From: Gonatopus flavifemur
Lineage: Eukaryota; Arthropoda; Insecta; Hymenoptera; Dryinidae
Direction: 5' to 3'
Length of the DNA stretch: 64,000 bases
Assembly (NCBI GenBank): GCA_018340375.1
Contig: JAFFJZ010000006.1
Location: 24,372,001 to 24,436,000 of the forward strand
Part shown: piece after piece, positions 46,713 through 61,195 of the stretch
How positions within the stretch are numbered: the first letter of the stretch is position 1
How the letters are laid out: the number at the start of each line of letters is the position of its first letter
Made by a program: the position numbers and the translations under genes
The notes under the pieces: generated by a model
The model's database searches: none
What the model was told of the DNA's origin: nothing
The model's input: the letters and a program-made list of their open reading frames with translations, nothing else

Positions 46713-49700
46713 CTGGTTTATAAATTTCATCGTTCGATGACTGAATAAAAATCAGTTCAGATCGATTGATTGAAAATTGTAGAAATATCAATTATCTATG
46801 AAGAGGGAAAAAGTATTCTACAAGATCAGCCGTTTGATTGATGAACAACTACTTTCGCGAGCAATAAAATAATCGATTGAATGTAAAATATCTATTTTTC
46901 TTTTTTACGAGTAATATTAATGAGAAACTTACATTTCGATGGTGAAAGAGGAAAGCAGAAAACTTGTGTAGAAATGTGTTATTGATTTTTCTCGTTGTAT
47001 TTATCGGTCATTCACCTCTCGTACTGCAGAATTAAAGCTCAAAACTTTTTCAAAACGCGATACAATTCGAATGAATGAAAGTGCGCTGCTGTACATCCTG
47101 TATAACGTGATTCGAACAATGTTTATCAATATGAGTTGTATATTCCACGAATACTATCTCTTATCGTATATGAAATACATGTGCACATATACATATGTAT
47201 ATGTGGATTGTATCTCGTTTCATAAAAGGAAGTATCATTTGGTTTGAAACCAAAATAACATTCCTACCAGGATTAATAATATTTATTAACCCAGTATTCT
47301 TGCGCGGTTGGGTGATTGATTAATGTATCTAGTAGTCAATTGATTTTTACTTCACAGCTATACAGATGTATGGTTTCATCGTGATGAATCAATTCCTTGC
47401 GCAAACTTGTAGTATTCAAAGTGAGTTGTTGTTCATATATTTATATAATTTTACCTAAAGAAACATTCTTCTTTTTCTTCTCCTTCTTCTTTGATATTAT
47501 TAAGAAAATGTTTAAAGTAACATCAATGTCGGTACAGGATGTACTATCCTTCAATAATCTAATGCTTTTCTTGAAATATCTGAACGTCTGTAACCTTGTT
47601 TTCACTCTCTCTTTCCTTCGTTTCATCACGTAATAACACGGTATTCAAATTATATGCTGAAAAAAACTTTCTTTCTGCCAAATGAATTCATTCTCTCTTT
47701 CAGAGGATATTTATCGGCATCGATAAAGCAGTGAATTATTACTGAAGTTACTGAATCGAAAAACTGGTTATTCGCGGGAAATAATAATTGTTTTCATGGG
47801 GTATCGATAAATATCTGACAATATTTAAAAATTGCATAATTTCAAGGGGGCCGAAAACCCGAAGCTCTCGATGTGTGTAATAAAAATAACGATAAAATAT
47901 GGAATGAAGTTATGAAGTTGACAGTCAACAAAACATACCGATTAAGTCACTGTTCTTGTTCTTTCTTTCTTTCTTCCTCTCTCCGAAGAACTCGTAACTG
48001 CGGTTTCCCCACCGTATCTTATCCTGTTTGTATTATTCTCATTATTCTCTCGGAGAAACCTCAATTAATCCACAAGGGATTCGATTTAATTCCGAGTTTT
48101 GCAATATACTCACTTCAAAACTCAAATCTCACAATTATTGTATTTCTTATTATTTTTTTTCTCTTTTAATCGCGGTTTCCATGGTTCAGATTTCATTCTA
48201 AACTCGTGCGTAGTTTCGCAATGGGATAATCGTGTCGCCGAACGACATTCAAATGATTCAAATTTCATTACACGAAATGTATTGATCGAACATACATTCT
48301 CGAGAGAATAAAGAACCACGGAGACCCCGGTAAAGTCGCAAATACTTTCAGATAAAAGTCAAGGTTGATCATGCCGAGAAGAATGGCGTGCTGAAATTCA
48401 ATAGACTCCAATATATTTGAATTGGAACGGATCGAAATTCAATCACAAATTTTCAAGTTTCCAGTCTGAATTTCTTGAAATATATCAAACTTGTTTTTCG
48501 ATTGAACAGTGGCGTCGTATTTGTTTCCAAAAGCATTATATAATTTCGCGCAAGTTGTTTAACAAAGTGTTTGTCGTACGCACGGTGCTCGGTTTTGGAA
48601 CGGATTTTTTCCACGCCTTCAAAAAGCAGGGATCGGCCACATATTGTACGTGATTCGCGCTGAAAAGAGAACTAAGAGCCAGTTTGAATCATCTACGCGA
48701 ATTGTCACGTAATCTGTTTAATGGCTCTGTATATTCATGTTACAAGTTGCAAGGTAAAAAAATGAAATAAATCGAGCGAACAGAATGTTAATGTACGTCA
48801 GTTTTGGTAGGGGTTACACCACCTTGGCGCTCAGAAAAATCAGTTCTTCGCTCAACTATCAAGGATATAAAATAACTGTTATCTTATGCGTATACGCAGT
48901 AGTTTTATGAATAGCAATTCAGAATGAAAAAGATGGTTAAATCTCTCGAATGATTTTGGTATTTATCAAAACAACAAGTTGAAAACAATGAAACTTGAAA
49001 GAATCAAGTGAGTTGAAGAAATTGAATTACGTTCGAACAATGAGGATTTCTCTCATTTCTTCTCCGGTGAGAGTATATTCCGTGCCAGTTGTGTCGTATA
49101 GAAGGTCAGGGTCGCTTTTATTCCCGGGTACCCCGTGAGGGTGAGTAATCGATGCACTAGTGATGCTGTAAACCCTGATGCACAGTTACCACGGACACAT
49201 CCATTTCTGTCCCTGTCTTCCTCTCTCGAGCAACTCATTCGGAAAGTGCTCTCCAAAAGATAAAATACAACATCATCTCGAGTGGATCTAAGTCGAACAC
49301 GCCACATTACTTTACACACTGAGTTAGAAAAAAGAAATAAAATCGAACAGAACAAAAGGGAGAGAAAAGGAAGAAAGAAGGAGCCCGTATAGGTGCTTTT
49401 GTGCTTTCTCTCTCTCTTTCTCTCATCACAACAACAACGAATTAACATCGACGTGTCTCAAGTATTTCTTTGTCGCATCCGCAATTGGATCAAGATAAGT
49501 TCGACGTTGTTTTAAAAGACGACAGAAACTGCCTAGTCTTCGTGACTCCACTTTGAAAAGTGTCGTTGAAAATACCATACTTGGTTCTGGTTCTATCATC
49601 GATTGTGTGCGTATGCGTGGTTTGAAAAATGTGATTAGTGGAAGTTCTCTTTCGTGCATGAAAGAAACTCTTAATGATGATTTATATTTTGAAATGACTA

Positions 49701-51107
49701 TTCTGAAATTGTATCAAAATTTGTGACCTCTTTGTTAGAACGAGTCCGCAGGTTTTGTCTCTATCAATAAAAAATTCAACATTTCATACGTTATTTGCTG
49801 ATCGTTACCGATCACTGCTGACACTGCACGAACACGTTATACTAAGGACAACAGCACTATCGTGCAGTATTCAAAATAAAACTTGTCCATCAGTTTGTTT
49901 TCTCGAGAAATTTCAAACAGAAGTTTATCAGTTTCCCGATAAATAGGTCATTACAAATTTGTCCCAATATCATTAGTAACGTTTTTGAGAGAAATTCCGA
50001 TAAAATGATCTTATCGTGAGAAACAGGAACGATGTTTGAACTGAAACAATCTTCGAATTAAAGTAACTTGATATATTCAATGAAATGTTTTGATATCATA
50101 AATAAATCATTCTTCAATACGAATAAGAAACTATGATATTTAAAATTAATTTCACTGTCTCTCGTTATCTTAACATCAATTAGAATTAACTTAAACTTTC
50201 ACCGAGAACTTAATGAAATATTTATTTGAAGATGAGCAGACCGACATTATATCTCGACTATCCCTCTATCGAATACTCTGTATCATTTAATGTAAGCAAT
50301 TTTGTCAGTTGAATACCTTTTTTTCCCTTTCTAATTTGGATTTCAATTTGCATTAGATATTTGATCGTAACGAGTCTCGATTCATCGTATACAATGTTCC
50401 ATAACAGAGGTTTACCTTGAAAAAAAAAATGATTTATAATTGCTTTGAGTTTGAAATGTTAACATTTCATGCATGGAGGAATCTAACAAAGGTTTCTTGT
50501 TGTTTGTGTTCATAGGCAAGTGAAAGATGCTGCTACTGCTGCTGCTTTAATTCACTTTTCAAACTTCAATAATTCTCGAATAATGCTTCATTATCTCTCT
50601 TCATCTTCATAAATTATGAAAAAAATTGTGTTGTTATTGTATTTGTTATATTTAATAAAACCAAACCTCATAAATTTTCATGCAATTCATCGGAAGTGTT
50701 GGTTTTTTTTCTTCTTTTTCTTCTTTTCATATAATGATGTACATGAGAATTGATTTCCGCATTCCGTGTAGATAAAATAGTGACAACAAGGTTGATTTTG
50801 ACCGAAAAGGTGACGAGCTTATCTCTACGAATTTTAGAAAAATTCTATCCTCAACGGAGAATAAAACTCTGTTAATTCAGAACTCCCGTTACAGTCTAGA
50901 AATAAGACCTTGACATTGCAATTACGTCGACTGTTAATTACAAGTGCTGCTAGTTAAGCGAAGTCTATAAACGACGACTGTACAAAACTTTTAATGGATT
51001 TTAAACGAATTAATTTCATAGAGTGTTTACGTGTGATCAACCGAATAATGTGCATCGATATTTAAGAACGGAATTTTGAAAATTGGATAATAATTGAGAT
51101 ATCGAAG
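46713..51107. other. Intergenic / 5' flank of the CRACD-like gene
   Basis: No coding exon can be supported. Upstream non-coding exons and the promoter of the gene that starts at 51108 probably lie here. Confidence 0.3.
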
Positions 51108-54100
51108 ATGGATAATACGTTTCTAAGAGGCTGGTATCGGCGTGTACAGGAATCTCATGTGGTGGTATGGTTATTCGATTTGTTACAGAACAGCAAAATG
51201 TCAACTGGCACCTCCTCCGGAGGTGGCACCGGCGGTGGAGGAGTCGGTGGTGCTCTTAGCCTGATGAGTTGCGTTAGGGAGGCTTCGCCACCTCCGCAAA
51301 ATTACCATCCTCACCAACATTATCATCATCATCGTACTTCGATGGGCTTCCCGCAATTCGCAGGACAGAATAACGTTGATCCACTGCCCAAAGGTCCGTA
51401 TACTATAACTTTTTACTAAGATTTTATCAAAATAAAAATTATTTCTTGTCGAGTAACAAAATACTTATCATTCGATCAGAGCTGCGATTTATTTTATTTT
51501 ATTGTATCCTAGCGGAAATAAAATTCATCACACTGTTATGATAAAAACTCTTGAGAAGTTGAAATACTCGTATATTTTCAGAATTATATACAATTTATAT
51601 AAAAATATATATATATATATATAAATTGTATATAATTTTGAACCTTTTTCCTTCCAAGATGGAGCGTTATGGAGCAGTTATAGAATGATTTTATATTAGA
51701 TATTTTATTCTCAAATTAAAAACAGGGGGGTTTAAAACGGCAAAAGTTGAATGAACTCTGTATTCAAGTCAATTACTGTGCAGTTCAGTGAATTCGATGT
51801 GATTGATTCTAATTCGTAAATACAAAAAATTCAACTACATAGTCTTGTGTCATTGAATTAGCTAAACTTTCTTGATAATGTCCTATCTTTGCAAGGAATC
51901 AAAATCAATTCACTGAACACTTCGGCCTAGGTTTGGATTCTATTGTACATACCTGTTCAATTGATTGGAAATGCCCAGTGACTGGGCGAAATGTTGGCTT
52001 CTTCAATAAAAGAAGCACTCCTCGGCCAATTGGATGGTTTTTCTGTTGCTTATAAACTTTGAATGAACATTTTCAGAGCCAAAAAAACGTCGGTTCCATC
52101 CGTTACGAGGACTAAGAAAAATTTTCCGTCGGAAGAGTCGTGGTGCTGCCGACGCCTGTTCAGCAACATCCGGTGGACCCGATCGGGATGCGGAATTAAC
52201 ACGGATAACAAATGAAGATATCACTATGAGGCATCCCGCAGGACATCCGGAGGAGGTGCGCGTAAGAAGTGCCAGTGAACTTTTGATCGACTTATGTGAT
52301 CGAGATAGGTGAGCTTTTTCGTAACTGCAAACAAATAGAATTTTATAAAACATTTCGAGAATTTAATTTCATAAAATGATGTTTAAAAATCCCTTGATTA
52401 GCTTCATGAGTCTTTTTTGATTACAGTGTTTTCGCGAGAAGAGGGACAAGAGATGATTCTCTAACCAAATTACGGGGAGAATCTGGAAAATTATCTGTCT
52501 CCCATGACAGTGTATTTCCTGGAGATGTACCACCGACGCGACCAATCTCTTCTTTGGACAGTTTAGTTACATTCGAGGTTAGTGGACATTCGACAAGTTA
52601 TCTGCGAAAAATAGTTTGAATTGATCATTGATTCTATGATGTATTTTCCTGGGGGATGGAACAGAAATCGAAGTAGAAATATTTTTCAATTAATAAAAAT
52701 ATCTGTTCTTTTTCAAATCCTGATAATCCTCGGAAAAGACGAAGGTCTAAAAACAATGAAATATCAAGCTTCAGAGCAACACCTCGTACCTCAAAGTTTC
52801 TCACTAACGTTTAATAAACTATTCCGTTATTAAAAAGAGCGCTTATTCGATCGTCATGGTGAATCAATTTCTGGCTTTCCATTCAAAGACAACCTTGCGT
52901 CATTTAGATTCCTTATACAATACTTTCACTTGTAATAATTGTATATTATGAATTTATAAATTCCTATTCACGTCTATAACATAATAATTATTCCCGTTAT
53001 CGTGTATTACGACATCCGAATATCGGTATCGAAATTCCAAGCTTATTCATCATTTCAATAAATTGGAATTTTGAAGAATCCCCTTTTCTTACGTTTACGA
53101 TCGATAAAATACGAGTTTCCCATCGACACTCGAGATTGACATGAAATTATTTCGATGAAACAGTCAAGTTGAGTTGGTTCAAAGTTACGTCATTGGCGGC
53201 GCCCGCCGTGCATAATTTGACACGTGTTTCGAGAAGCAAGAAAATTTGTGTTTCTAAATGATACCGCGCAAAGAGGGAACAACATCGATGTACTCCTTTC
53301 CATTAACTCGACGTTGTTGAAAAGAGAAATAAAAGAACCATGCCAACCGTTCCGTTCTAATACACGAGGAAAGTCGCAAATAATTCTTTTTTTTTCTTCT
53401 TATATTCGTAGAACGTAACGATTCATGTGCCGCTTACTCCTCGTACAAGATGTTCTTTTTTTTCCTCCTGTTTCTTATCTTTGATATTATTTTCTAAGAC
53501 CAGGGTACGAAAAGAAAGCAAAGATGGTTTAGTATAAAGCGTATTCACACCTCATTCTCACGCATCAATCTTCTTCTATATTACAGTGAAAGTTATTTAG
53601 AATATATGTCGTGGATTTATGACGCACCCTTTGAAGGATATTTCTTCTTAGATTGTCCGAGTAATGAGATTTTATTAAATACGTGGAAAAGTATCTCTTA
53701 GCAACACAGTAATACATTTGAAGCTTCTTTTGCATCTCAAAACCTATATCTCGTTCTTTAGTTTCAATTATGCTATTTTCCCATTGAATTACATAGATAC
53801 AATTTTGTTTGAATTTTCGTTTACAGGTGCTTGAACGTATAAAAACAGCCATCGAAAATCGGAATCAACTCACGTCGACGGGTTTAGGTGACAACACCAA
53901 CAGAAATATCAACGTTCAACACGTTAGTATGGTGTTTTTGTTTTATAATTGAAAATTCAGTTATGTATTTTTAAAATTATCCTGTTAAAAATTTTAGATA
54001 ATAATATCTAAATATTGTTTATAGACCTCAAGATCGACGAAGGACGCATCGACTGATCACAATGCAACTTCTTTACCCAAAGAAGATTTACGTGAGTCTT

Positions 54101-56573
54101 TGAACCGTTTAATCGGTTTTAAATTATTGATAGTATATTTAAATTATATGGTACATAAAGTACAATGCCTTCTTGAAGAATGTTCATCTATTTCCGTTTG
54201 CAACTTTCTTTCCTTTGTTAAACGGAAAAGAAAAGTCAAAGCGAGTACCGCGTACTGTATTCACAATTTATTTCTATCATTGAATTGATATTTTTTCGGA
54301 ATTTTTCATTATACACCAACGATTCATCGAGATTCCTCCAATTAGAAAATTGAGAATGTTTTCAACGGGAACACGGAAATGATATATATATATATATATA
54401 TATATACAAATCAATTATTTCTCATTATTTTCAGTGATTTATATACTTTTACTCAGAGCGTAACGCGGGTATTATTCCTCGATGATTCACCCACAAGTCG
54501 CAAAGATACGAAATCCAACGTATTGAAAGAATAATCAGTTCACCGTATCAGTTCTATGACGAATCCAAATATCGCTGTATACGAAGATAGACGGTTACAC
54601 AATGATTTCCGATAATAATATAATACCAGTCATCGTTGCAATAAAATATCCGTGATAACTATTTGAACGAATGTAAAAATATTATTTTCAGCGAATTTAG
54701 AAACCGCGAGTCTGAATCATACAGCAGCGCTGCATCGAATTTCGGTTCGACCAAAGAATCGACGACCACCCCGGCGCTCGACACCGACCGCCAACAGTGG
54801 TGAATCCTCATCGATGAACACAACGACCACGAGTATTTCCGAGGATGCTCTCGATAATGTGGACCAACATAGCCCGTTATCCCACGTTAGCAACAATAAC
54901 AATATTCAAGATTTAAAGATCATTGTAAATGTAGCGGGGAAGTCTTCTCCTTCGCAATCGGCTCGTAATTCTGAAACTTTCGAAGAATCAGAACCACCGT
55001 TGTTACCTATTAGGAAACCCTCGAGCGTCGCTTCTTTGTCTCCGGATAGTCTCGATACGACCAGCGCGTCTAGATCGAGCGTCGAAGATCAATTGGAAAC
55101 TGTCAAACGACCATCGATCATCAGTCGAAAACCATCCAATCGAGGGTCTCAAGGTTCCGACACTTTCGAGGAACCAAAACCGCAATGCAGAAGATCGTCC
55201 TCCAACAGACTATTACCCAAATCTTCTCCCGATAGCTTTGACCATCGACATCCTCATAGGTGGTTCTCAAAATCGACAGAAGGTTTCGAAAATTTGGTAG
55301 AATCTGAAAAAACTCGACCTACCGCGGTGAAAAGGCTTCTCCTACTAAACACCCCGATCTCAAAATCCACCGACAGTTTTGAGGTGATGAAATCCCTCGG
55401 TAGCGACGATTCTATAGAACGTTGTCGCAATAATTTCGAATTTCGGCCTCGAAGAGCTTCGGAATTGATTTCCAAATCCTCTGAGAACTTTGACATTCTC
55501 GAACACAGTGAAATAGATACGACGCAAGAAATTAAAAAGGGAAGCAGTATTTCCGATGTAAATAATCTTGTCAGAGATAGGAAATCATCTAAATGTAATG
55601 TTATCAAATCCTCGCAGAGTGCTGAGAGAAATCAGATAAGCGAGATAAAGAACAAAGAACAGATCGAGGAGAGCCAAGTTGTGAGAAAAACGTATCTCAG
55701 AAGGCCTTCGCAGAGAATGTCTTCGGAGAGTTTAGATAATCTTGAATTAGACGATCGATTGGAGAATCGAAGAACCAGAAGACCGCCAAAGAGAGAGTTC
55801 AATCCCAGTCACGTGACGGGAATCGTTCCTGCGGACGATCACGAAAATGGTTCCAGAAAACCCCCTATAGTTGTAAGAAAACCATCGTCCAGGTTACAAA
55901 CTTCATCGGAGAGTTCCGAACTCGACAGTACGGATACCTTTGATTTCGATAGAAGAAACAAATCTTCGGAAAGTACCGAAACTCTCGATAGCCTAGAAAA
56001 AGATTCGGAACAAGAGATCGTGCATGAAGTTGGATTTATGAATAACGTTGACAAATCCGACAAGAACGTAAGTATTATTTTCATACCATTCATATCTCAA
56101 ATCTATAAATATTCTCCTCTTGTTCACAGGATTCATGGTCGAGTGATATTATGGCAACGATAGACTCGGATCGTATTTCAATAGCAGACGGCGAGGAAGA
56201 CTCTCAACCGTTTATATCTCCCAACAAGTTTTACTGGCGACAATCTTCGGATCCGAAAAAAAATCTAGACATCCATCAGCTCTTAGCAATCACGATAGTC
56301 ACTCGAATGACAGACAATGGTAACAACGAAAATAATCAACAACGCACCACCTCGGCCATTGAACCAACGAAAGAACAGTTCCCTGTTTCCCCTCCAACCT
56401 CCCCCACTGTTACCACCAAACACGAAGACAATCACTTGATCTTTGATCATCTCATCACCAACAAGAACGATGAAGATTTGGAGAATATGTTAAACGGTAA
56501 CATATCAGACGCTTCTATAGATACGAAAAGTTTCAAAGAAAAGCTCATCATGTTTGAAAAGCTTGGCAAATAA
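51108..56573 (+). CDS. CRACD/KIAA1211-like, Ser-rich putative capping-protein regulator (883 aa, 7 exons)
   Basis: Exons: 51108-51393, 52077-52308, 52427-52577, 53827-53922, 54025-54091, 54692-56067, 56130-56573. Phases agree through all GT-AG junctions to the TAA at 56571-56573. Features in order: a Gly- and His-rich segment (residues 37-80), a basic patch KKRRFHPLRGLRKIFRRK (98-115), RSASELLIDL, then KLSVSHDSVF (194-203). A sequence resembling the CPI motif follows, ALHRISVRPKNRRPPRR (290-306), matching the consensus LxHxTxxRPK at His and Arg-Pro-Lys. The long exon (to about residue 715) carries about ten copies of a Ser-x-Glu/Asp-Ser/Thr-Phe/Leu-Asp/Glu motif among basic KPSS stretches. 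The C-terminus is SFKEKLIMFEKLGK. Vertebrate CRACD has a similar SHDS-F block and binds and inhibits actin capping protein, so an actin role is inferred. The gene is certain. The family call is moderate. Confidence 0.75.
51585..51640. repeat. AT-rich palindrome in the first intron of the CRACD-like gene
   Basis: AATTATATACAATTTATATA is followed by a TA run and then ATAAATTGTATATAATT, a near-perfect foldback. Its core resembles the ATACAATTTGTAT of the GAGGTGCACGA elements, but the ends are missing. Confidence 0.4.
54382..54407. repeat. (TA)n microsatellite in an intron
   Basis: About 12 TA units between exons 5 and 6 of the CRACD-like gene. Confidence 0.8.
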
Positions 56574-59500
56574 ATGTAGGTAGAAGAAACCCTCCTATTT
56601 GCCAGATATATTTTGTCTATGATAACTGTTCACAAGGGGATGACACTTTTTAAGCCAAGTCTATCGCCGATTCCCCAACAACGATACGTTGATTTATTTT
56701 TTATTCGTGTTCTACTTAAATCCAAGTTGGGATTGACTTAATCTTTCTTCATTATCAAACTAAAATTGTTAATCTACCTGCAAATATATTGTAATACATG
56801 ATATGATATGATGAATCATATAGGTATAGGATAGGCGTTAACCTGCCTTCTGCATCAACTTGTAGATACCTCCAAGATATTCGTAGATTATTCATTCATA
56901 TCCAAATCACGTCGTACAAGCTACTCATATTATACGTTATTAAGATGTTGTGTTTTCAACTTTGGCGGAAAGATTTCTTATACTCGAAGATTTTTCTTGA
57001 AATACGTTCAGTTTATACGGCACATGACGTAACAATCAATGCCCCTGCGAAACGAAATCTATGAAATTATATTACAAATTTACGCACGTTATACAATTTT
57101 TAAATGAGTTTAAATGGAAAAAATTGAGTATATTTATATCTATATGTCGTTAATCCACACAGTTCAAAAAGATATTTTTGTGAGTCCACGAAAAATCAAA
57201 GATCTGCATGGTACATAGTTGGATTGATTTTTTTCTCTACATTCACAAAATTCAATCATGTAAATTCGATATTATTCTATATTTATTATATATATAAACA
57301 ATATAAAGTTCGCCAAAAAGTGGTTCTATGATATTTCATAGATCGGTCATTATTGTCGATTACGTATTGCTGCCAAGTTTGTGATTTTCAATCACATAAA
57401 TGTTCTATTAGTACAAATTGTTATCACCTGTCTAACTATAATCTATATTTATTTAATATATAATATTTTAATGTAAAAAGAAAAGAAAAATGTCATGTGC
57501 TGTATAGCAATCATGAATAATTTTAATTGGGTTATGTTGATGATTATTTTTTCATCCATGAATTCATAGATATCATTCATTCGACCGGATCGAATGGTAG
57601 ACCAATCAATACCAATTTGTGATTCAATTAATTTTGATATCGTTACATTTTGATTTTCAATCAACAGACGTATCGACGCCTTTTATTACGAGTAGTATTA
57701 CAAGCTGTACCAGTGTTCGTTAACTAAGAGAAATTCTATGTCTTTTGCTTGGAAATCAATTCGGTTTAAAGTTGAACTGTGTAAGAAATTTCATTTCAAG
57801 AATTACATATGAACATAAAATTCTATGAGAATATTAAATATCTTCAATGTTTAAATTCAAAAGACGTATATATATATAGTTTTGAAAAACATCGAAAACA
57901 ATACTTCAACGCTTGAAATAAAATTTAGTACAAAAGTTTTGGTTGATGAAAATTCTAGAAAAAGAATCCAGGTTACGCACAATATAGAAATATTACTCAA
58001 ATTCGCAACGAATTATATAAAAATGAAAGTATGTAACGAAGTTTTGAAATTTTTCCGCTACAGAGTGCGTATGAAATTTATAACGAGACAAGATTCAATT
58101 AATGTGGAAATATATTGAATCTTTCTCTTCCAATACTTGCCTTTCAAGTGCCTTAACATGAACAGAGGACTGAACAAAAATCGAGAGGGTATATCGGCTG
58201 GATCGCAAATAATTAACATTTCTATGTAGTATTCTTCAAAGACTTATGCGGGATCTCCATCAATGTATCAAACTTCTCATTGTATACGTAGGAAAAAACC
58301 TTAGGGATGTAAAATTAGAGAGAACTGAAATTATTATAGTATTAATATAAACGAAGGAGACTGAGAAGCGCTGATTTAGAGTGAACTCAACTTAAAAAAA
58401 TATATTCATAACGCTTGAAGGATGACCAAAGAATTCATAGTAGAAAATCAATGTTCTGTATTTCATATATACACAATTGTACGAATAAATAACTAGGGTT
58501 ACACTTATGGAAATAGAAAAATGTATCGATAATCAGGTATTGCGAATAGAAAGAGCTGCGACTTCTCCATTGCATTCTACGATAAAGTATTTCACAAAAT
58601 GTTTGTTATGAAAAATAGAACAAATCGAGGTGACAATTATCTGTGCAATAAGATTGCAACAGAAGAAACTATTAGAAAAGAAAAAATCTTTGCTTCTTGC
58701 GATGATCTAGAATTCTTAAAAGGATACCAGTGATGTGACACTACCCAAATCTTCTCGCACAAATTATTCAAAATTGAAGGAATATAATAAAAATATTATT
58801 GATCAAAGGAGTGATATGTTGATTATATTGCTTCAGTTTCGAATAATTTGTGTGGAAAGATGTGGCTAGCGCCACACTACTGGTATAATTTTAAAATAAA
58901 AATGAAAAAACAAAACCAAAAGATAAAAGTTGAACAATTTAATAACAGTCTCTCAGTCTCCCCTATATATAAAGCAAAAGAGAAATATACATATTCAAAT
59001 CTAGACATACGACAATAGATGAGAGAGGAAATTGAAAATGAAAACACAGACGATAGTAGTAAATTCTTGTCTTCATCTCGCATCAATGATCTATGTTTTC
59101 GTTTTTGAATCTCCATCCAATGTATTCGTATATTGAATGGAAATACACACATACACACACTCGCGTGCACAAAGCAAACTGTATGTTATTGTAAATAAAG
59201 CTGCCATCACAAATATCAAAATTCGACAAAAGAGTCTGATTTTTTATTAATCCCAGTGATGCTGATACATGTTGCATACAACGTGCATCCTTAAAAAAAT
59301 TACAAAATATCTTACTAAACCGCGTAATATTTAATATTAATGGTTGTCCCTGTGAATGTGTTTTCTACAAAAATGACACAACTGATGCAAGGAACATTTG
59401 ATTACGTATTGATTTGACACTTCATTTCAATCATTTGTGTGTTTCGTTCTATCAAAAAGGTACACGTGTGAGTGTGTTATCGAAAAAGAGAAAGAAAACA

Positions 59501-61195
59501 ACTAGATACAATGATACAATATACAATACACGTGACGTGATGATACAACAAATTCACATGGGTTCAAAAAATCTTGGACATAGAAAAAAAAAAAGGAATG
59601 TTAACTTCCGTTCATTAAATGTTAAAATCCTAACAAAGATTAGATATAACAATGCTTCCCTTCTTCGTTACAAGCTTCTTCATTTATATTCTATTGTTCA
59701 TTTTTATGATAATTTTCATTTATACTTTTATCAACAAATTATATCCTTTGAATAAGATTAATTGGTCGGATGATCAGTGGTTTTCCCCTTCTATCAGAAA
59801 TCTAATAAAATCTATTGAATTTGATTTATAATGATACGTAACGATGAATTTCAATATTATTGAAAGAACCCTCTCTTAGTTTTTCTTTTGTTTTTTAAAT
59901 TCACGATAACAAGACGTCGTCATGTAATTGTTTTGATATTTTATATCTTCTAATGATCATGTTGAAGAAAATCGGAGAGATGTTTCGAATGAGTCTCGTA
60001 CAAACTTGAATCAACATCAATTTCGTTGAACCTTAAGAATCGAATTGTACGTTAAAAATGTGCACTAATGTTCGTTCCTGATAAATGAGATGTTTCAATC
60101 CAATTGAAATAAATCATCGTTTTTACGATTACTATTTTTTTTTCTTTAATATACATTGTGAAAAAGATATCTTCGATCGTCTCTTTTTGAGTGTAAGTAA
60201 TTGAAAATATTAACAGATCATTATAGGGTGTAGAAAACGAAAATTTCATACCAAATCTTTCAAATGAGTCTAACTAACACAATGATTTACAAAATATGTT
60301 ATTCAAAAAATAAGATATTTTGTAGTACAACAGTTCTTGGTTGATTCTGATTCAACTCGTGTTGGAAAAAAGATGCAATTTATAAACAAAGAGGGAGAGA
60401 GAGAGAAAATTAATTGTGTTATATACAAGTTATTATTAACCACCGAATCAAATTATTGAATATTTTTTTCCAATTCGGTATAATCTAAAAAATGATAACA
60501 AATCTTTAAACTTATTTTATACAAAAAAAAAATATTTTTGGATCTTGCAATGACCTTTTTAGTGTAAAAATTCTATATATGTAGTAACAGTTCAATTAAA
60601 TTCACTAAAATCTTCAATTAAGATTGCTTCCTGTGATATGATAGCATGTGTGAATTATGAAGTACGAGATCTAATGTCAAAGATATCTCTTGAAGATTAT
60701 ACGATCATTGCGTGAGTGTACAAAGAACTGCATTTCTCCTCATCTCTCCCTCCTTTTAACATGTTTCAATGTAAACCCTAGAACATTCATACGCATAATA
60801 AATTCCATTACACTTCAATACAAGAGTAAAGAGACAGAATAACAGATAATCAATTGTAAATAGCACTTAAACAAATCACAGTTCTTAGGAGTGAAAATGG
60901 TTAGATAAATACTCTTCTCTTTGACGGTGAAAAATATTATGCTCCACATCGATCGCCATGATTACACAATTTTGAACTATTAATCAGTTTTAAAATAACA
61001 CCATTTTGAGATAACACCTATATAAATGCGTCGCTGTCTTCCACGTACGAGGTGTACGTTTTGAAAGGACTTGCATACCAACTTGACGATACCCGCTTTT
61101 GATTTACAAATTCAATTCATCAATCGATCGCCGAGAAGGACTAAACGAAGACAGTCATCATTTAATATTTCAACAATTTCAAAACAAGATGAAGA
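56574..61195. other. 3' UTRs and intergenic space between two convergent genes
   Basis: This is 4.6 kb of AT-rich DNA without credible exons between the + strand CRACD-like gene and the - strand GCS2-beta gene. Long 3' UTRs of both probably fill part of it. I cannot fix the polyadenylation sites. Confidence 0.4.

Noticed and set aside
49053..49448. 131-codon ORF on the minus strand
   Set aside because: Its start region translates a CT-repeat, and there are no conserved motifs or splice partners.
54717..55607. Minus-strand ORFs of 60-117 codons opposite the CRACD-like exon 6
   Set aside because: They are shadows of the Ser-rich coding exon, which has consistent splice phases on the plus strand.
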